Source of the DNA: DAISKN01 sp963716925
Lineage (GTDB): Bacteria > Acidobacteriota > Vicinamibacteria > Marinacidobacterales > SMYC01
Assembly (NCBI GenBank): GCA_963716925.1
Contig: CAVQUX010000033.1
Location: 1 to 64,000, forward strand
Reading direction: 5' to 3'
DNA length: 64,000 bases
Positions 9,180 to 16,909 of the stretch are shown here, one piece after another. Position 1 is the first letter of the stretch; each line of letters opens with the position of its first letter. A model generated the notes under the pieces. The model saw only the letters and a program-made list of their open reading frames with translations, had not been told where the DNA came from and searched no databases. Both the position numbers and the translations under genes were made by a program.

Positions 9180-9593
9180 TCATGACTTTTCACTCACGGC
9201 GAGGTCGAACGCTTCACGCAAGAACGGCATGACCGTGCGCAGGTCCTCAGCGGTCCGGACAAGGACGACGTGTGAGACTCGGTTGCCGCTTGGGCCGGTT
9301 TTGATGAAGTACGGTGCGCTCACCTTGCGACCGAGGTGAATCACCACGCGAAGCGCATCCCGCGTTACCGTCAGGTCCGCAAAGATGCGGGTCGTCCGAA
9401 ACAGCGCGTACCGGTCACGCGTGACCACCTCGACCTCGCCGAAGCTCTTCACGGTGGTCTCGAGTTTCCGATAGAGCTGGATGAGTAAGGGTGGCCTATT
9501 CTTGAGTAAGGTCGCGGCGCTGCCGACCCCGCACGCGTGACGCTGATTCACCTGACGAAAGGTACGATCACACCGCGGACATACCCAACTCAT
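9180..9593 (-). CDS. DUF5655-like protein with N-terminal zinc ribbon
   Basis: A 137-residue protein starting MSWVCPRCDRTFRQVNQ. The CPRC plus HACG set looks like a small zinc ribbon, followed by a DUF5655-like domain (KTGPSGNRVSHVVLVRTAED). The ATG at 9593 was chosen over the upstream one at 9674 because the homologous part begins there and because it overlaps a short upstream frame as ATGA. The function is unknown; such proteins are commonly found in mobile cassettes and near small enzymes. Confidence 0.72.
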   Translation of the reverse strand: MSWVCPRCDRTFRQVNQRHACGVGSAATLLKNRPPLLIQLYRKLETTVKSFGEVEVVTRDRYALFRTTRIFADLTVTRDALRVVIHLGRKVSAPYFIKTGPSGNRVSHVVLVRTAEDLRTVMPFLREAFDLAVSEKS

Positions 9594-9694
9594 AGGGCCA
9601 CGTACGTGGACGTCGTTGCCGCGCCGGGCAGAGCCAGGCCCATTGCAGCGCCGACGACGAGAAGAAGGACCCAAGCGAATCCTCTGATTGCCAT
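9590..9694 (-). CDS. possible 34-residue membrane peptide
   Basis: A short frame beginning MAIRGFAWVLLLVVGAAMGL with one hydrophobic helix. Its stop overlaps the DUF5655 start as ATGA, which would allow translational coupling. The ribosome-binding site is poor (GAGG only two bases from the ATG), so this may be chance. No homologue is recognised. Confidence 0.3.
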   Translation of the reverse strand: MAIRGFAWVLLLVVGAAMGLALPGAATTSTYVAL

Positions 9695-9777
9695 GGCCTC
9701 AAGACTCTGGCCGGATTCTACTGCCCGGACGCCCTTGGCCGCTTACTCGGCACCCTCGTCGCACTCGCTACAGGTCG

Positions 9778-9881
9778 GCCGAACTCTGGCGTTCGGCTGC
9801 GAAGCGCGATGCAACGACAGTGCGCGCGGGTAGCGCGCCGCACCTGGAATGCGTTTCATCCGCTGCGACGCCTCGTTGGGC
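9778..9881. repeat. attC-like imperfect palindrome A
   Basis: About 104 bp. One end is GTTGGGC (9875-9881), matching the integron core GTTRRRY on the plus strand, preceded by CCGCTGCGACGCCTC. The other end has GCCGAACTCTGGCGTTCGGC, itself a 7-bp inverted repeat. The two ends are roughly complementary. It lies 26 bases beyond the stop codon of the lipoprotein gene, where a cassette recombination site would be expected. The second core deviates from RYYYAAC, so the site is at best degenerate. Confidence 0.35.
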
Positions 9882-9907
9882 CGCCAATTTCTGATGGACC
9901 ATACGAC

Positions 9908-10444
9908 TCACGACGCTGGTCGCACCGAGTCAAACACGATATTCAGCTGTCTTTCGTACTTGGCCCAGAGGGCAGTCACGGCGGACCCAGTCACGAACAG
10001 CACCTTATCGTTTGTCATCCATAACACCACCTCGCGCTCAGTGAGGGGCACGCCCTGCGACGAATGCTCGTAGATCAGCTCGCCTCCGACCAAACCGCTG
10101 GAATGATTGGCTAGCGCCGTCGAGCTCTGAAGGACGAATCCCTTCTTGCGCTCTTGCAGGCTTTCCGCAATCTCTGCAAGGCGGGTTTCGACGGGGGTGG
10201 ATCTATCAGGGTCCGTACGAACCTCCAAGAACACATTCGTCTGCCATCCCGCCTCCTGCACAGGACTGGAAACAAGAAGGACGTTTTGCTCGGCCAATTC
10301 CTCGACGACCCAGTCCGCAGGGTAGTTGAACTGAAGCCCGCGCTTCGAGTCGGTGAATTCTTTGGGACCAGCAATCTGCGTTGGTCCACAGCCGACCACG
10401 AACGCTGCGGCCCCGGCGCCGACCAGGCAAAGAGACTTGAACAT
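9908..10444 (-). CDS. predicted lipoprotein, PsbP/DcrB-like
   Basis: A 178-residue exported protein. MFKSLCLVGAGAAAFVVGC gives a lipobox with Cys19. GGAGG six bases before the ATG at 10444 supports this start over the upstream frame. The mature part begins with a segment (KRGLQFNYPADWVVEE) that resembles PsbP/DcrB-type surface domains, which often begin with a similar 'f.yP.gW' strand. The function is unknown. It is flanked by the two attC-like palindromes, as a single-gene cassette would be. Confidence 0.68.
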   Translation of the reverse strand: MFKSLCLVGAGAAAFVVGCGPTQIAGPKEFTDSKRGLQFNYPADWVVEELAEQNVLLVSSPVQEAGWQTNVFLEVRTDPDRSTPVETRLAEIAESLQERKKGFVLQSSTALANHSSGLVGGELIYEHSSQGVPLTEREVVLWMTNDKVLFVTGSAVTALWAKYERQLNIVFDSVRPAS

Positions 10445-10455
10445 GAAGGCCTCCG

Positions 10456-10659
10456 TCAAGTTCCGGCAACGCTGCCAGGATCGGCCCGACACGCGGCTTG
10501 AGCAGCGCCACGGCGATGCGCGAAATGCATGAGTGGGTCAAGACTCCTTGGGTGCCCCAGAAGAGATGCTGCGAGCGCGTGGAGCGCAAGCACGAGAAGA
10601 GGCGCCCATGCTACACGGCTGAGGAGTCGCTTTCCGCAATCGAGCAACGCCGTATCCAT
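10456..10659 (-). CDS. short hypothetical membrane ORF (uncertain)
   Basis: A 67-residue frame from ATG 10659 with one hydrophobic stretch (WAPLLVLALHALAASLL) followed by LDPLMHF. The C-terminal third is low-complexity basic and may be out of frame. It sits between attC-like site B and the lipoprotein. There is no recognisable family or strong ribosome-binding site. Confidence 0.25.
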   Translation of the reverse strand: MDTALLDCGKRLLSRVAWAPLLVLALHALAASLLGHPRSLDPLMHFAHRRGAAQAACRADPGSVAGT

Positions 10660-10671
10660 TGCTTCGTGCCC

Positions 10672-10805
10672 TATAACCACGCGCGATGAGCGGCGTGGCC
10701 AGGCCCATGGCGTCAGCGCTACTTTGAACGGAGGCGCCGCCGCTTCATGCAGCTACTATGCTAACCGAAAAGGAAGGCCACGTCCGCTCGAATCGCTGGT
10801 TAGCC
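10672..10805. repeat. attC-like imperfect palindrome B
   Basis: About 134 bp with related ends. TAACCACGCGCGATGAGCGG starts at 10674. On the other strand, TAACCAGCGATTCGAGCGGA starts at 10802. The outer TAACCA and inner GAGCGG blocks match, as in the R and L boxes of integron recombination sites. It starts 12 bases after the hicA stop. The terminal GTTAGCC is one base off the GTTRRRY core. Confidence 0.35.
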
Positions 10806-10816
10806 GGCACCTCAAC

Positions 10817-11029
10817 TTAGAGATCTTCAGGCGTGAGACCTGTGTGCTTCGCGATTCGCGACAGCATGCGCGGCCCAATCTCCTCGTTCTCATGAAAAGC
10901 GAACACGTAGTCCGAGAATCCCTCCTTGGACAAGACGCGATGAGAGCCTGTCTGTCGCTTGAGCTGCCATCCCTTCTTCAAGAGGGCCTTCAGCACTCGA
11001 CTGGAGGAAGCGCTGCCCCAGCGGCTCAT
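10817..11029 (-). CDS. hicA: HicA-type mRNA interferase toxin
   Basis: A 70-residue protein of the HicA/YcfA family. The dsRNA-binding-like fold includes LLKKGWQLKRQTGSHRVL with the catalytic His in GSHR, and a C-terminal ML..IAKHTGLTPEDL, as in active toxins. It is translated from an ATG overlapping the hicB stop (ATGA). The antitoxin gene comes first, the reverse of the E. coli order but common in other phyla. HicA toxins cleave mRNA and are neutralised by HicB. Confidence 0.88.
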   Translation of the reverse strand: MSRWGSASSSRVLKALLKKGWQLKRQTGSHRVLSKEGFSDYVFAFHENEEIGPRMLSRIAKHTGLTPEDL

Positions 11030-11232
11030 GCCGCCCGGAACGATATCCTCATGAACTCGGAACCGGCTTCGCCGTGCTCGAGTCGGTCGGCTACCACTCG
11101 GAGTGCTAACGCTTGAACCTTGGCTTTTGCCTCGTCCGACGTAGCACCGTACGCCATGGTGCCCGGCAGTTCAAGAACTTCGGCTATCCAGCGACCGTCT
11201 TCCTCCCGCTCGACCTCGATCTTGAACTCCAT
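11026..11232 (-). CDS. hicB: HicB-type antitoxin
   Basis: A 68-residue protein starting MEFKIEVEREEDGRW. The segment AEVLELPGTMAYGATSDEA is the partial RNase H-like fold of HicB antitoxins (typical G..a.G.t..EA pattern). The start at 11232 is preceded by GAGGAATCG. It lacks the C-terminal DNA-binding extension seen in longer HicB proteins, so autoregulation may need another factor. It is coupled to hicA by a 4-base overlap. Confidence 0.85.
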   Translation of the reverse strand: MEFKIEVEREEDGRWIAEVLELPGTMAYGATSDEAKAKVQALALRVVADRLEHGEAGSEFMRISFRAA

Positions 11233-11584
11233 CGATTCCTCCGGTGTGCTCAAGTCCATTCTAGACCCTAAGCACCGAGCCCGGTATCAGCACCATGCCG
11301 GCTAGAGCTGCTCATGGCTTATCGAACCGTCGAACACCAATTCGAAGGTTCCATCGATCGTCGGCCTAATAGTTCCGTTGGCTCCCGTGGAATGCCGTGT
11401 ATCCGGGAAGGTGTCCATGGAGTCTGGAGGTCAAATCGCACTGCGTTTAGGGTTTGTTGGTGACGAACCATGGGTCCCTCGGCTCTTAGCCTGCACGCCG
11501 AAACCCAATAAGGCCTTGACCACTCCATTCTCATTCTCATTCTGAAGCTCCCTACCCATCGCCATCAGTCCGGCCCGTAAGTCG
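11233..11584. other. intergenic stretch without a convincing gene
   Basis: About 350 bases with no frame of recognisable family. It contains three tandem copies of cattct near 11524-11541. Short minus-strand frames here have no ribosome-binding site and odd composition. It could be the remains of another small gene upstream of hicB, and should contain the hicBA promoter. Confidence 0.5.
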
Positions 11585-12436
11585 TCACGCCCGGCGGCGG
11601 GCGAAGAACACCCCAAGGACCACTAGAGCTCCGCCGAGAACGGTCGAAAAGGCGAACGGCTCGCCCAGGTAGGGGACGGCGAGAGCCGTGGTCACCAGCG
11701 GTTCGAGGTACAGGAAGACCCCGGCCTGCGCCGCACCGATCTTCGCGATACCTCGCTGCCAGAACCACTGCGCCAGGGCAACTCCGGCGAGACCGAGGAA
11801 CACGAGCGCGACGGAAGTCTCGATGCCGAGCTCGCTCCACGGGGTCCAGCGGTCGAGAACGAGCGGAAGGACTAGGGCCGAGGCCGCGAGAGGGACGGTC
11901 ATGACGAAAGTCACGACGACGGGATCGAGGGACCGGCTCGGATTGCGTGTGATGATGGTGAATACGGACCAGGTAAAGGTCGACGCGAGCACCATGACGT
12001 CGCCCACCGAGGACAACCCGCCCAGACTCCGGAGGTCTCCCTTCGATACCAAGAGCAGGATGCCGAGGCTCGCGAGCAGCATTCCCACCGCTGGCGGCGC
12101 GGGCTCGCGCAGGAAGATCGCCGCGAGAAGGGCGATGGTGAGAGGAGAGACCGCGACCAGCCAGCTCCCGTTCATCGCGGTGGTGTATTCGAGTGCCCAG
12201 GTCTGAAGAAGGTAGTGGGCGGAGAACACGACCACCGCCAGGAGAAGGATCTTCTTGTGATCTCCCAGCCGAAACGAGGCCCCGCGGATACGCGCCATCA
12301 GGAAGAGGGCCGGCGCTGCGATGACGAACCGACCGGCCACCAGCTGAACCGGGCCCATGACGCCGAGGCAGATCTTCGACGCCACGAACGTCGATCCCCA
12401 GATGACGACCGCGACGAGCAGCAGAAGGCGGGTCAA
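11585..12436 (-). CDS. EamA/DMT family transporter
   Basis: A 283-residue inner-membrane protein with about ten transmembrane helices in two EamA repeats. It begins at TTG 12436, which overlaps the previous stop as TTGA. The first repeat has VIWGSTFVASK, typical of DMT exporters; the second contains TFTWSVFTIITR. It ends VLGVFFARRRA. Family members export amino acids, nucleosides or drugs; the substrate cannot be predicted. Translational coupling to the upstream oxidoreductase suggests one transcript. Confidence 0.85.
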   Translation of the reverse strand: MTRLLLLVAVVIWGSTFVASKICLGVMGPVQLVAGRFVIAAPALFLMARIRGASFRLGDHKKILLLAVVVFSAHYLLQTWALEYTTAMNGSWLVAVSPLTIALLAAIFLREPAPPAVGMLLASLGILLLVSKGDLRSLGGLSSVGDVMVLASTFTWSVFTIITRNPSRSLDPVVVTFVMTVPLAASALVLPLVLDRWTPWSELGIETSVALVFLGLAGVALAQWFWQRGIAKIGAAQAGVFLYLEPLVTTALAVPYLGEPFAFSTVLGGALVVLGVFFARRRA

Positions 12437-13233
12437 GGCGACCCTCGGAGGAGCGCGGCGGCGGCCTGCCCCGCCCTGCGGCCCGACTCGATGGCGTCGC
12501 TTTCGCTTCCGATCCGCGCCGCGTCTCCCGCGGCAAAGACGTTTGGGACGGAGGTCCTTCCCTCGGCATCGAGCAGAAGTCGTTCGTAGCGAAGACTCCG
12601 GTCGTAGAACGTTCGGCACCCGAGCGCTTTCGCCAGCGTGATCTGGGGCTCGCGACCTCTGGTTCCTCCAGTCGCCAGAATCACCGACCGCGCCGTTACC
12701 TCCCGAACGTAACCCTCCTCCGCCACCACCAGACGTCCCTCGCGCACCGAGACCGGCCGCGGCGAGCCGAGGTCGCTCCGTGCATCGAGGACGACGCCCT
12801 GGACTCCGAAACCGAGGGCGCCCTCAAGAGCGGCGGTGCCCGCGAGCCCGGCTCCAACGATCAAGAGCTTGCAGCTCCAGGGCTCTTTCGTCCCGCGCTC
12901 GAGCCCGCGGAGGTTCCGCGAGAGCGCATTCTCCTCGCCCGCGCCTTCTCCGGAGCGGAACGACATCCCGGGTATGAGCGGAAGAACGCAGGAGGCGACG
13001 TCGTCGATGCCGTCGACATGGAGGTTACAGTCGCGGCAGGCTCCGTTGCCGCAAAAGAGGTAAGGAGGGTCGTCGGGGCCGGGGAGGTTTTCCGCTCGTC
13101 CCGAGGCTGCGAGGAGAGCCCCGCCCGCGAAGCGACCCCGGGCGTCTAGGAGAAGCTCCCGGCCGTTGAAGAAGATCGAGATCGCCTCGGCCGGAATTTG
13201 AACCTCCGCTCCCTCATTATATTCATCGCCTCT
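12433..13233 (-). CDS. 2Fe-2S/FAD-dependent oxidoreductase, HcnA/HcnB-like (start unresolved)
   Basis: The open frame runs from just after a TGA (13236-13234, also the stop of the upstream permease) but has no ATG, GTG or TTG until base 12966. Conserved sequence clearly begins before that: FFNGRELLLDARG is followed by a plant-type 2Fe-2S loop CGNGACRDC with a later Cys in DDVASCVLP. It continues into the FAD-binding LLIVGAGLAG and a C-terminal VFAAGDAARIG. This resembles the HcnA domain fused to a shortened HcnB/thioredoxin-reductase-like domain, in about 260 residues. A missing base near the N-terminus would join an ATG at about 13209; this is uncertain. The electron donor and substrate are unknown. 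Confidence 0.65.
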   Translation of the reverse strand, partial: RGDEYNEGAEVQIPAEAISIFFNGRELLLDARGRFAGGALLAASGRAENLPGPDDPPYLFCGNGACRDCNLHVDGIDDVASCVLPLIPGMSFRSGEGAGEENALSRNLRGLERGTKEPWSCKLLIVGAGLAGTAALEGALGFGVQGVVLDARSDLGSPRPVSVREGRLVVAEEGYVREVTARSVILATGGTRGREPQITLAKALGCRTFYDRSLRYERLLLDAEGRTSVPNVFAAGDAARIGSESDAIESGRRAGQAAAALLRGSP

Positions 13234-15885
13234 TCACTCTGTGCGCAAGGAGACCATCGGGGCGGCCTTCGCCGCGCGGAGCGAAGGAAGGAAGCACGAA
13301 AGAGCGGACACCAGAAGGAGGAGTCCCGCGGTGGCGGCGAAGGTCCCTGGATCTCTCGGGCTCACCCCGAAGAGAAGGCTCGTCATCCACCGGCTGAGGA
13401 CCAGCGCGGCGACAGCGCCTACGAAGACTCCGAGGAAGCTCGGCGCCATTCCTGCCGTCATCGCGAGCTTGAGAACGTCCTCCCGGCGCGCCCCGAGCGC
13501 CACGCGAATCCCGATCTCCCGTCGCCTCCGGGACACCATCTGGGACATCACCCCGTAGATGCCGATGGCCGCGAGGGAGAGCGACAGGACGGCGAAGGCG
13601 CCCAGAAGCGTGGCCGCGATCCGCGCGGGAAAGAGCGGAAGCGAAAGTCTCTCCGACAGCACTCTCGCGGCGAAGACGGCGATTGCGGGATCGACGCTCT
13701 GGATCTCCGCGCGGATCGAGGGCAGGAGCCTTCCGGGCTCGGAATCCGCGCGAACGATGACCGTGGTCGTTCCCGAATAGGACTGGCGGATGGGCAGGTA
13801 GACGAAGGGCTGGGGCTGTTCGTTCAACCCCGCGTACTTGCCGTCCTCGACCACACCGACCACTTCGACCCGCGGCGCCTCCGGCGCCCTCAAGGAAAGG
13901 CGCTTTCCGAGCGGATTCTCTCCCTGCCAGAACCGGGTCGCGAGAGCCTCGCTGACGAGGGCCACCGGCAGCGCCGCCTCGTCGTCGGCATCGTTGAAAT
14001 CCCTTCCCGCCACCACCCGCGTGCTCATCGCCGAAAGGTACCCCGGGCTGATGCGGCTGAAGAACGCGATCGGCGCCTCGTTCAACCGCTGGGGCACCGG
14101 TTCGCCTTCGATGAATAGCCGCGTTCGGGAAAAATGAAGGTCGACGGGCACGAAGTCCGCGATTCCCGCCGCTGCCACGCCGGGAAGAGCCCGCAGGCGC
14201 TCCAGGATTTCTCTCTGGAGCTCGCGGCCCTGAGGCTCCTCGTACCCTTGGAGCGCCAGATCGAACGAGACCTCGACCGCGCGCTCGGGATCGAACCCCA
14301 GCTCGATGGCCTGCGCCCGCGAAAGGCCGCGCACCATGAGCCCGCTTCCGACGAGGAGCACGAGCGACAGCGCGACCTGGAAGACCACGAGGCCGCCGCC
14401 CCTGAACCTCCGGGCGTTCTCTCCCGGGGGCCCGTCCGAAAGTGCGGCGCGCGGACCCACCCTCGTGACCCTGAGCGCCGGCAGGAGCCCGAAGAGGGCG
14501 CCGGCGGCGATCGACACCAGGAACGTGAACAGGAGCACGCGGAGGTCCATGTTGAGGTCGAGAGCGAGCGGAAAGTCGATGGGCGGTCGGAACGCGGCCA
14601 CGAGCCTCACGAGCCACAAGGCCACGAAGAACCCCAGCACACCGCCTCCGAGGGAGAGCACCAGGCATTCAGTAATCAGCCTCCGCACGAGACGCAGGCG
14701 ACCGGCACCGAGAGCGAGGCTCATGCCGATCTCACGGCGCCTCTCGGCGGCGCGCGCCAGGAGCAGATTGGCGAGATTGGTGCACGAAAGAAGCAGGGCA
14801 AAGCCGACGACCCCCATCAGCAGGCCGGTGAAGCCGAGCAGGCCCGAGCGCATTCTCCCGCTCATGAGTCCCGCGGACGAGAGGGAGACTTTCTTCCCTT
14901 CGTTCACCCGCGGGTGCTCGCGCTCGAGCTCGATTGCCACCGAGTCGAGGGAAGCCTGCGCCCGTTCGAGTCCGACGCCGGGCCGCAGTCGGCCTTGCAG
15001 GTAGATATTCTCCGCGGCCCGATCATCGAGCCAGTCCCGCCTCCGGTCGATCGCGGCCTGCATCGCGATGGGAATGAATACCTCGGGCGCGACGACGATC
15101 TCCGTGCCGTCGAAGCCGGGCGCCGCCACTCCGATGACGGTGTAGCTTCGTCCGTTCACGAGGACGTCCTTTCCAAGGATGCCGCGCTCCCCCCCGAACC
15201 GGGAAACCCAGGAGCGGTGGCTGAGCACCACCACCGGGTGGCCTCCGGGGAGGACGTCGTCCTCGGGCGACAGCAGCCGCCCGAGCGCCGGCTCGATGCC
15301 GAGAACCTCGAAATAGTTTCCGCTGACGAGGTAGCCCCACATCCTCTCGGCGATGCCGTCGTGGCTCACGCTCAGAGGCGCGAAGCGGTACGCGATGAGG
15401 CCCGAGAAGGCGTCGCTCCGGTCGCGAAAGTCCTCGTAGTTCGGGTAGGAGAACGCGGGGAACATGCTGCGGCTGGTATCGTTCTGGAGCGATACCAGCT
15501 GCTCCGGCGCGGCCACGGGAAGCGGCCGGAGGAAAGCCTCGTTCACCAGGGTGAAGACGGCGGTGTTGGCTCCGATCCCCAGCGCGAGCGAGACGAGGGC
15601 GACGGCGGTGAATCCCGGCCGCATCCGGAGCGCCCGAAGGCCGAGGCGCACGTCCTGCCCGAGCGAGTCCAGGAGCGCAAAGCTCCAGGTCTCGCGGCTT
15701 TCCTGCAGGAGCCGGCTGCTCCGGCCGAAATCGCGCTCGGCGGCCCGGCGCGCTTCCTCCGGGGTCATTCCCGAGGCGAGGTTCTCCTCGCGTTTCATCT
15801 CGAGGTGGAGGCGCATCTCCTCGGCGAGATCGCGCTCGAACTCTTCGCGGCGGAAGTAGAACAGCAGTCTCCGGAGGATACCCAT
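13234..15885 (-). CDS. ADOP-type ABC transporter permease (FtsX/MacB duplicated)
   Basis: An 883-residue permease with no ATPase gene beside it. The N-terminus (EFERDLAEEMRLHLEMKREE) is the cytoplasmic helix found in Acidobacterial duplicated orphan permeases. Two MacB_PCD plus FtsX units follow: helices near VALVSLALGIGANTAVFTLVN, a periplasmic domain, SCTNLANLLLARAAERRREI, then a second half ending with SRRRREIGIRVALGARREDV and FLPSLRAAKAAPMVSLR. These proteins are presumed to export or sense peptides or lipids. It is four bases downstream of the padR gene, the usual arrangement, and is probably repressed by it. Confidence 0.92.
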   Translation of the reverse strand: MGILRRLLFYFRREEFERDLAEEMRLHLEMKREENLASGMTPEEARRAAERDFGRSSRLLQESRETWSFALLDSLGQDVRLGLRALRMRPGFTAVALVSLALGIGANTAVFTLVNEAFLRPLPVAAPEQLVSLQNDTSRSMFPAFSYPNYEDFRDRSDAFSGLIAYRFAPLSVSHDGIAERMWGYLVSGNYFEVLGIEPALGRLLSPEDDVLPGGHPVVVLSHRSWVSRFGGERGILGKDVLVNGRSYTVIGVAAPGFDGTEIVVAPEVFIPIAMQAAIDRRRDWLDDRAAENIYLQGRLRPGVGLERAQASLDSVAIELEREHPRVNEGKKVSLSSAGLMSGRMRSGLLGFTGLLMGVVGFALLLSCTNLANLLLARAAERRREIGMSLALGAGRLRLVRRLITECLVLSLGGGVLGFFVALWLVRLVAAFRPPIDFPLALDLNMDLRVLLFTFLVSIAAGALFGLLPALRVTRVGPRAALSDGPPGENARRFRGGGLVVFQVALSLVLLVGSGLMVRGLSRAQAIELGFDPERAVEVSFDLALQGYEEPQGRELQREILERLRALPGVAAAGIADFVPVDLHFSRTRLFIEGEPVPQRLNEAPIAFFSRISPGYLSAMSTRVVAGRDFNDADDEAALPVALVSEALATRFWQGENPLGKRLSLRAPEAPRVEVVGVVEDGKYAGLNEQPQPFVYLPIRQSYSGTTTVIVRADSEPGRLLPSIRAEIQSVDPAIAVFAARVLSERLSLPLFPARIAATLLGAFAVLSLSLAAIGIYGVMSQMVSRRRREIGIRVALGARREDVLKLAMTAGMAPSFLGVFVGAVAALVLSRWMTSLLFGVSPRDPGTFAATAGLLLLVSALSCFLPSLRAAKAAPMVSLRTE

Positions 15886-15888
15886 GGC

Positions 15889-16257
15889 TCATTCACCTCG
15901 CGCGGGCCGCATCAGACGAAGAATCCCCTCCATCACTCTCTCGAAGTCGGCGACTTCCCGCTGGAGCTCTCTCCGTCCCGAGGGCGTCAGTCGATAGAAG
16001 CGCGCCCGGCGGTTGTTCTCCGACTGGCCCCATTCGGCCTTCACCCAGCCCTTGAGAGAAAGCCGCTGGAGCGCGGGATACAGAGAGCCCTCCTCGACGC
16101 GGAGGACGTCGTTCGAGATATTCCGGATGAAGTGGGCGATGCCGTAGCCGTGCATGGGCTCGCCGTTGCGCTCGAGGGATCGGAGGATGAGCATTTCGAG
16201 CGTGCCCGGCAGGAGATCGGACTTATTCGCGGGGCCCGGCGCTTCGGATCTTCCCAT
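15889..16257 (-). CDS. PadR family transcriptional regulator
   Basis: A 122-residue winged-helix repressor. DLLPGTLEMLILRSLE and GYGIAHFIRNIS make the DNA-binding domain; EEGSLYPALQRLSLKGWVKAEW is the PadR signature wing, and RARFYRLTPSGRREL follows. The C-terminal helix is the dimerisation segment. It directly precedes the orphan permease gene and presumably controls it and itself through the palindromes over its own start codon. Confidence 0.93.
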   Translation of the reverse strand: MGRSEAPGPANKSDLLPGTLEMLILRSLERNGEPMHGYGIAHFIRNISNDVLRVEEGSLYPALQRLSLKGWVKAEWGQSENNRRARFYRLTPSGRRELQREVADFERVMEGILRLMRPARGE

Positions 16258-16287
16258 AGACGGCCTATGGGAGAGTAGCGCTCTCCC
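16255..16287. promoter_or_regulatory. palindromes over the padR start, candidate PadR operator
   Basis: Two perfect inverted repeats: CATAG-ACGGC-CTATG (16255-16269), which includes the padR start codon, and GGGAGAG-TAGCG-CTCTCCC (16269-16287). Such dyads close to padR genes usually bind PadR. This is seen in sequence; the regulatory role is inferred. Confidence 0.45.
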
Positions 16288-16328
16288 GTCAGGCTGTCAA
16301 ACCGGGGGCGTCGTGTTAATTTATCGCG

Positions 16329-16901
16329 GTGCGTCTCCGATTCTTCGAAACCCCGGCTCACTTCCGGAAATGGCTCGAGGCGAATCACGAGAAAGCTTCC
16401 GAGCTCTGGGTCGGGTTTCACAGGAAGGGCACGAAGCCGAGCATCACCTGGCCGGAGTCGGTCCGGGAAGCGCTCTCGTTCGGGTGGATCGACGGGGTCC
16501 GGAAGTCGGTCGACGAAACCAGCTACACCATCCGGTTCAGCCCGAGAAAGCCGTCGAGCGTCTGGAGCGCCATCAACATCCGAATCGCGAAGGAGCTCAT
16601 CGACGAGAACCGGATGCAACCCGCGGGCCTCAAAGCGTTCGAGGCGCGAAAAGAGAACCGGTCGGGCATCTACTCCTACGAGAACCGGCCGCAGACGCTG
16701 CCGGCCGAGTACGAGAAGAAGCTGCGAAAGAACGCCGCCGCCTGGATGACGTTCCAGGCGCTTCCGCCAGGCCGCCGTAGAACCGTGACCTGGTGGGTGG
16801 TGAGCGCCAAGAAGGAAGAGACGAGGCTTTCGCGGCTCGAGCAGTGGATCGCGGATCCGACGCTCGGGGGAACCTTACCGCTGGCCACGCGCAAGAAATA
16901 G
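16329..16901 (+). CDS. YdeI/OmpD-associated family protein
   Basis: A 190-residue soluble protein beginning at GTG, FFETPAHFRKWLEANH. The motifs ELWVGFHRKG, SFGWIDGVRKSVDE and YTIRFSPRKPSSVWSAIN are the YdeI family core; E. coli YdeI was linked to polymyxin and peptide tolerance, but the biochemistry is unknown. No Shine-Dalgarno is obvious upstream. It is divergent from padR and is followed eight bases later by the M28 peptidase. Confidence 0.85.
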   Translation: MRLRFFETPAHFRKWLEANHEKASELWVGFHRKGTKPSITWPESVREALSFGWIDGVRKSVDETSYTIRFSPRKPSSVWSAINIRIAKELIDENRMQPAGLKAFEARKENRSGIYSYENRPQTLPAEYEKKLRKNAAAWMTFQALPPGRRRTVTWWVVSAKKEETRLSRLEQWIADPTLGGTLPLATRKK

Positions 16902-16909
16902 AGGTTGCC

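Noticed and set aside
11319..11540. Small minus-strand frame of 73 residues
   Set aside because: No ribosome-binding site and no recognisable sequence.
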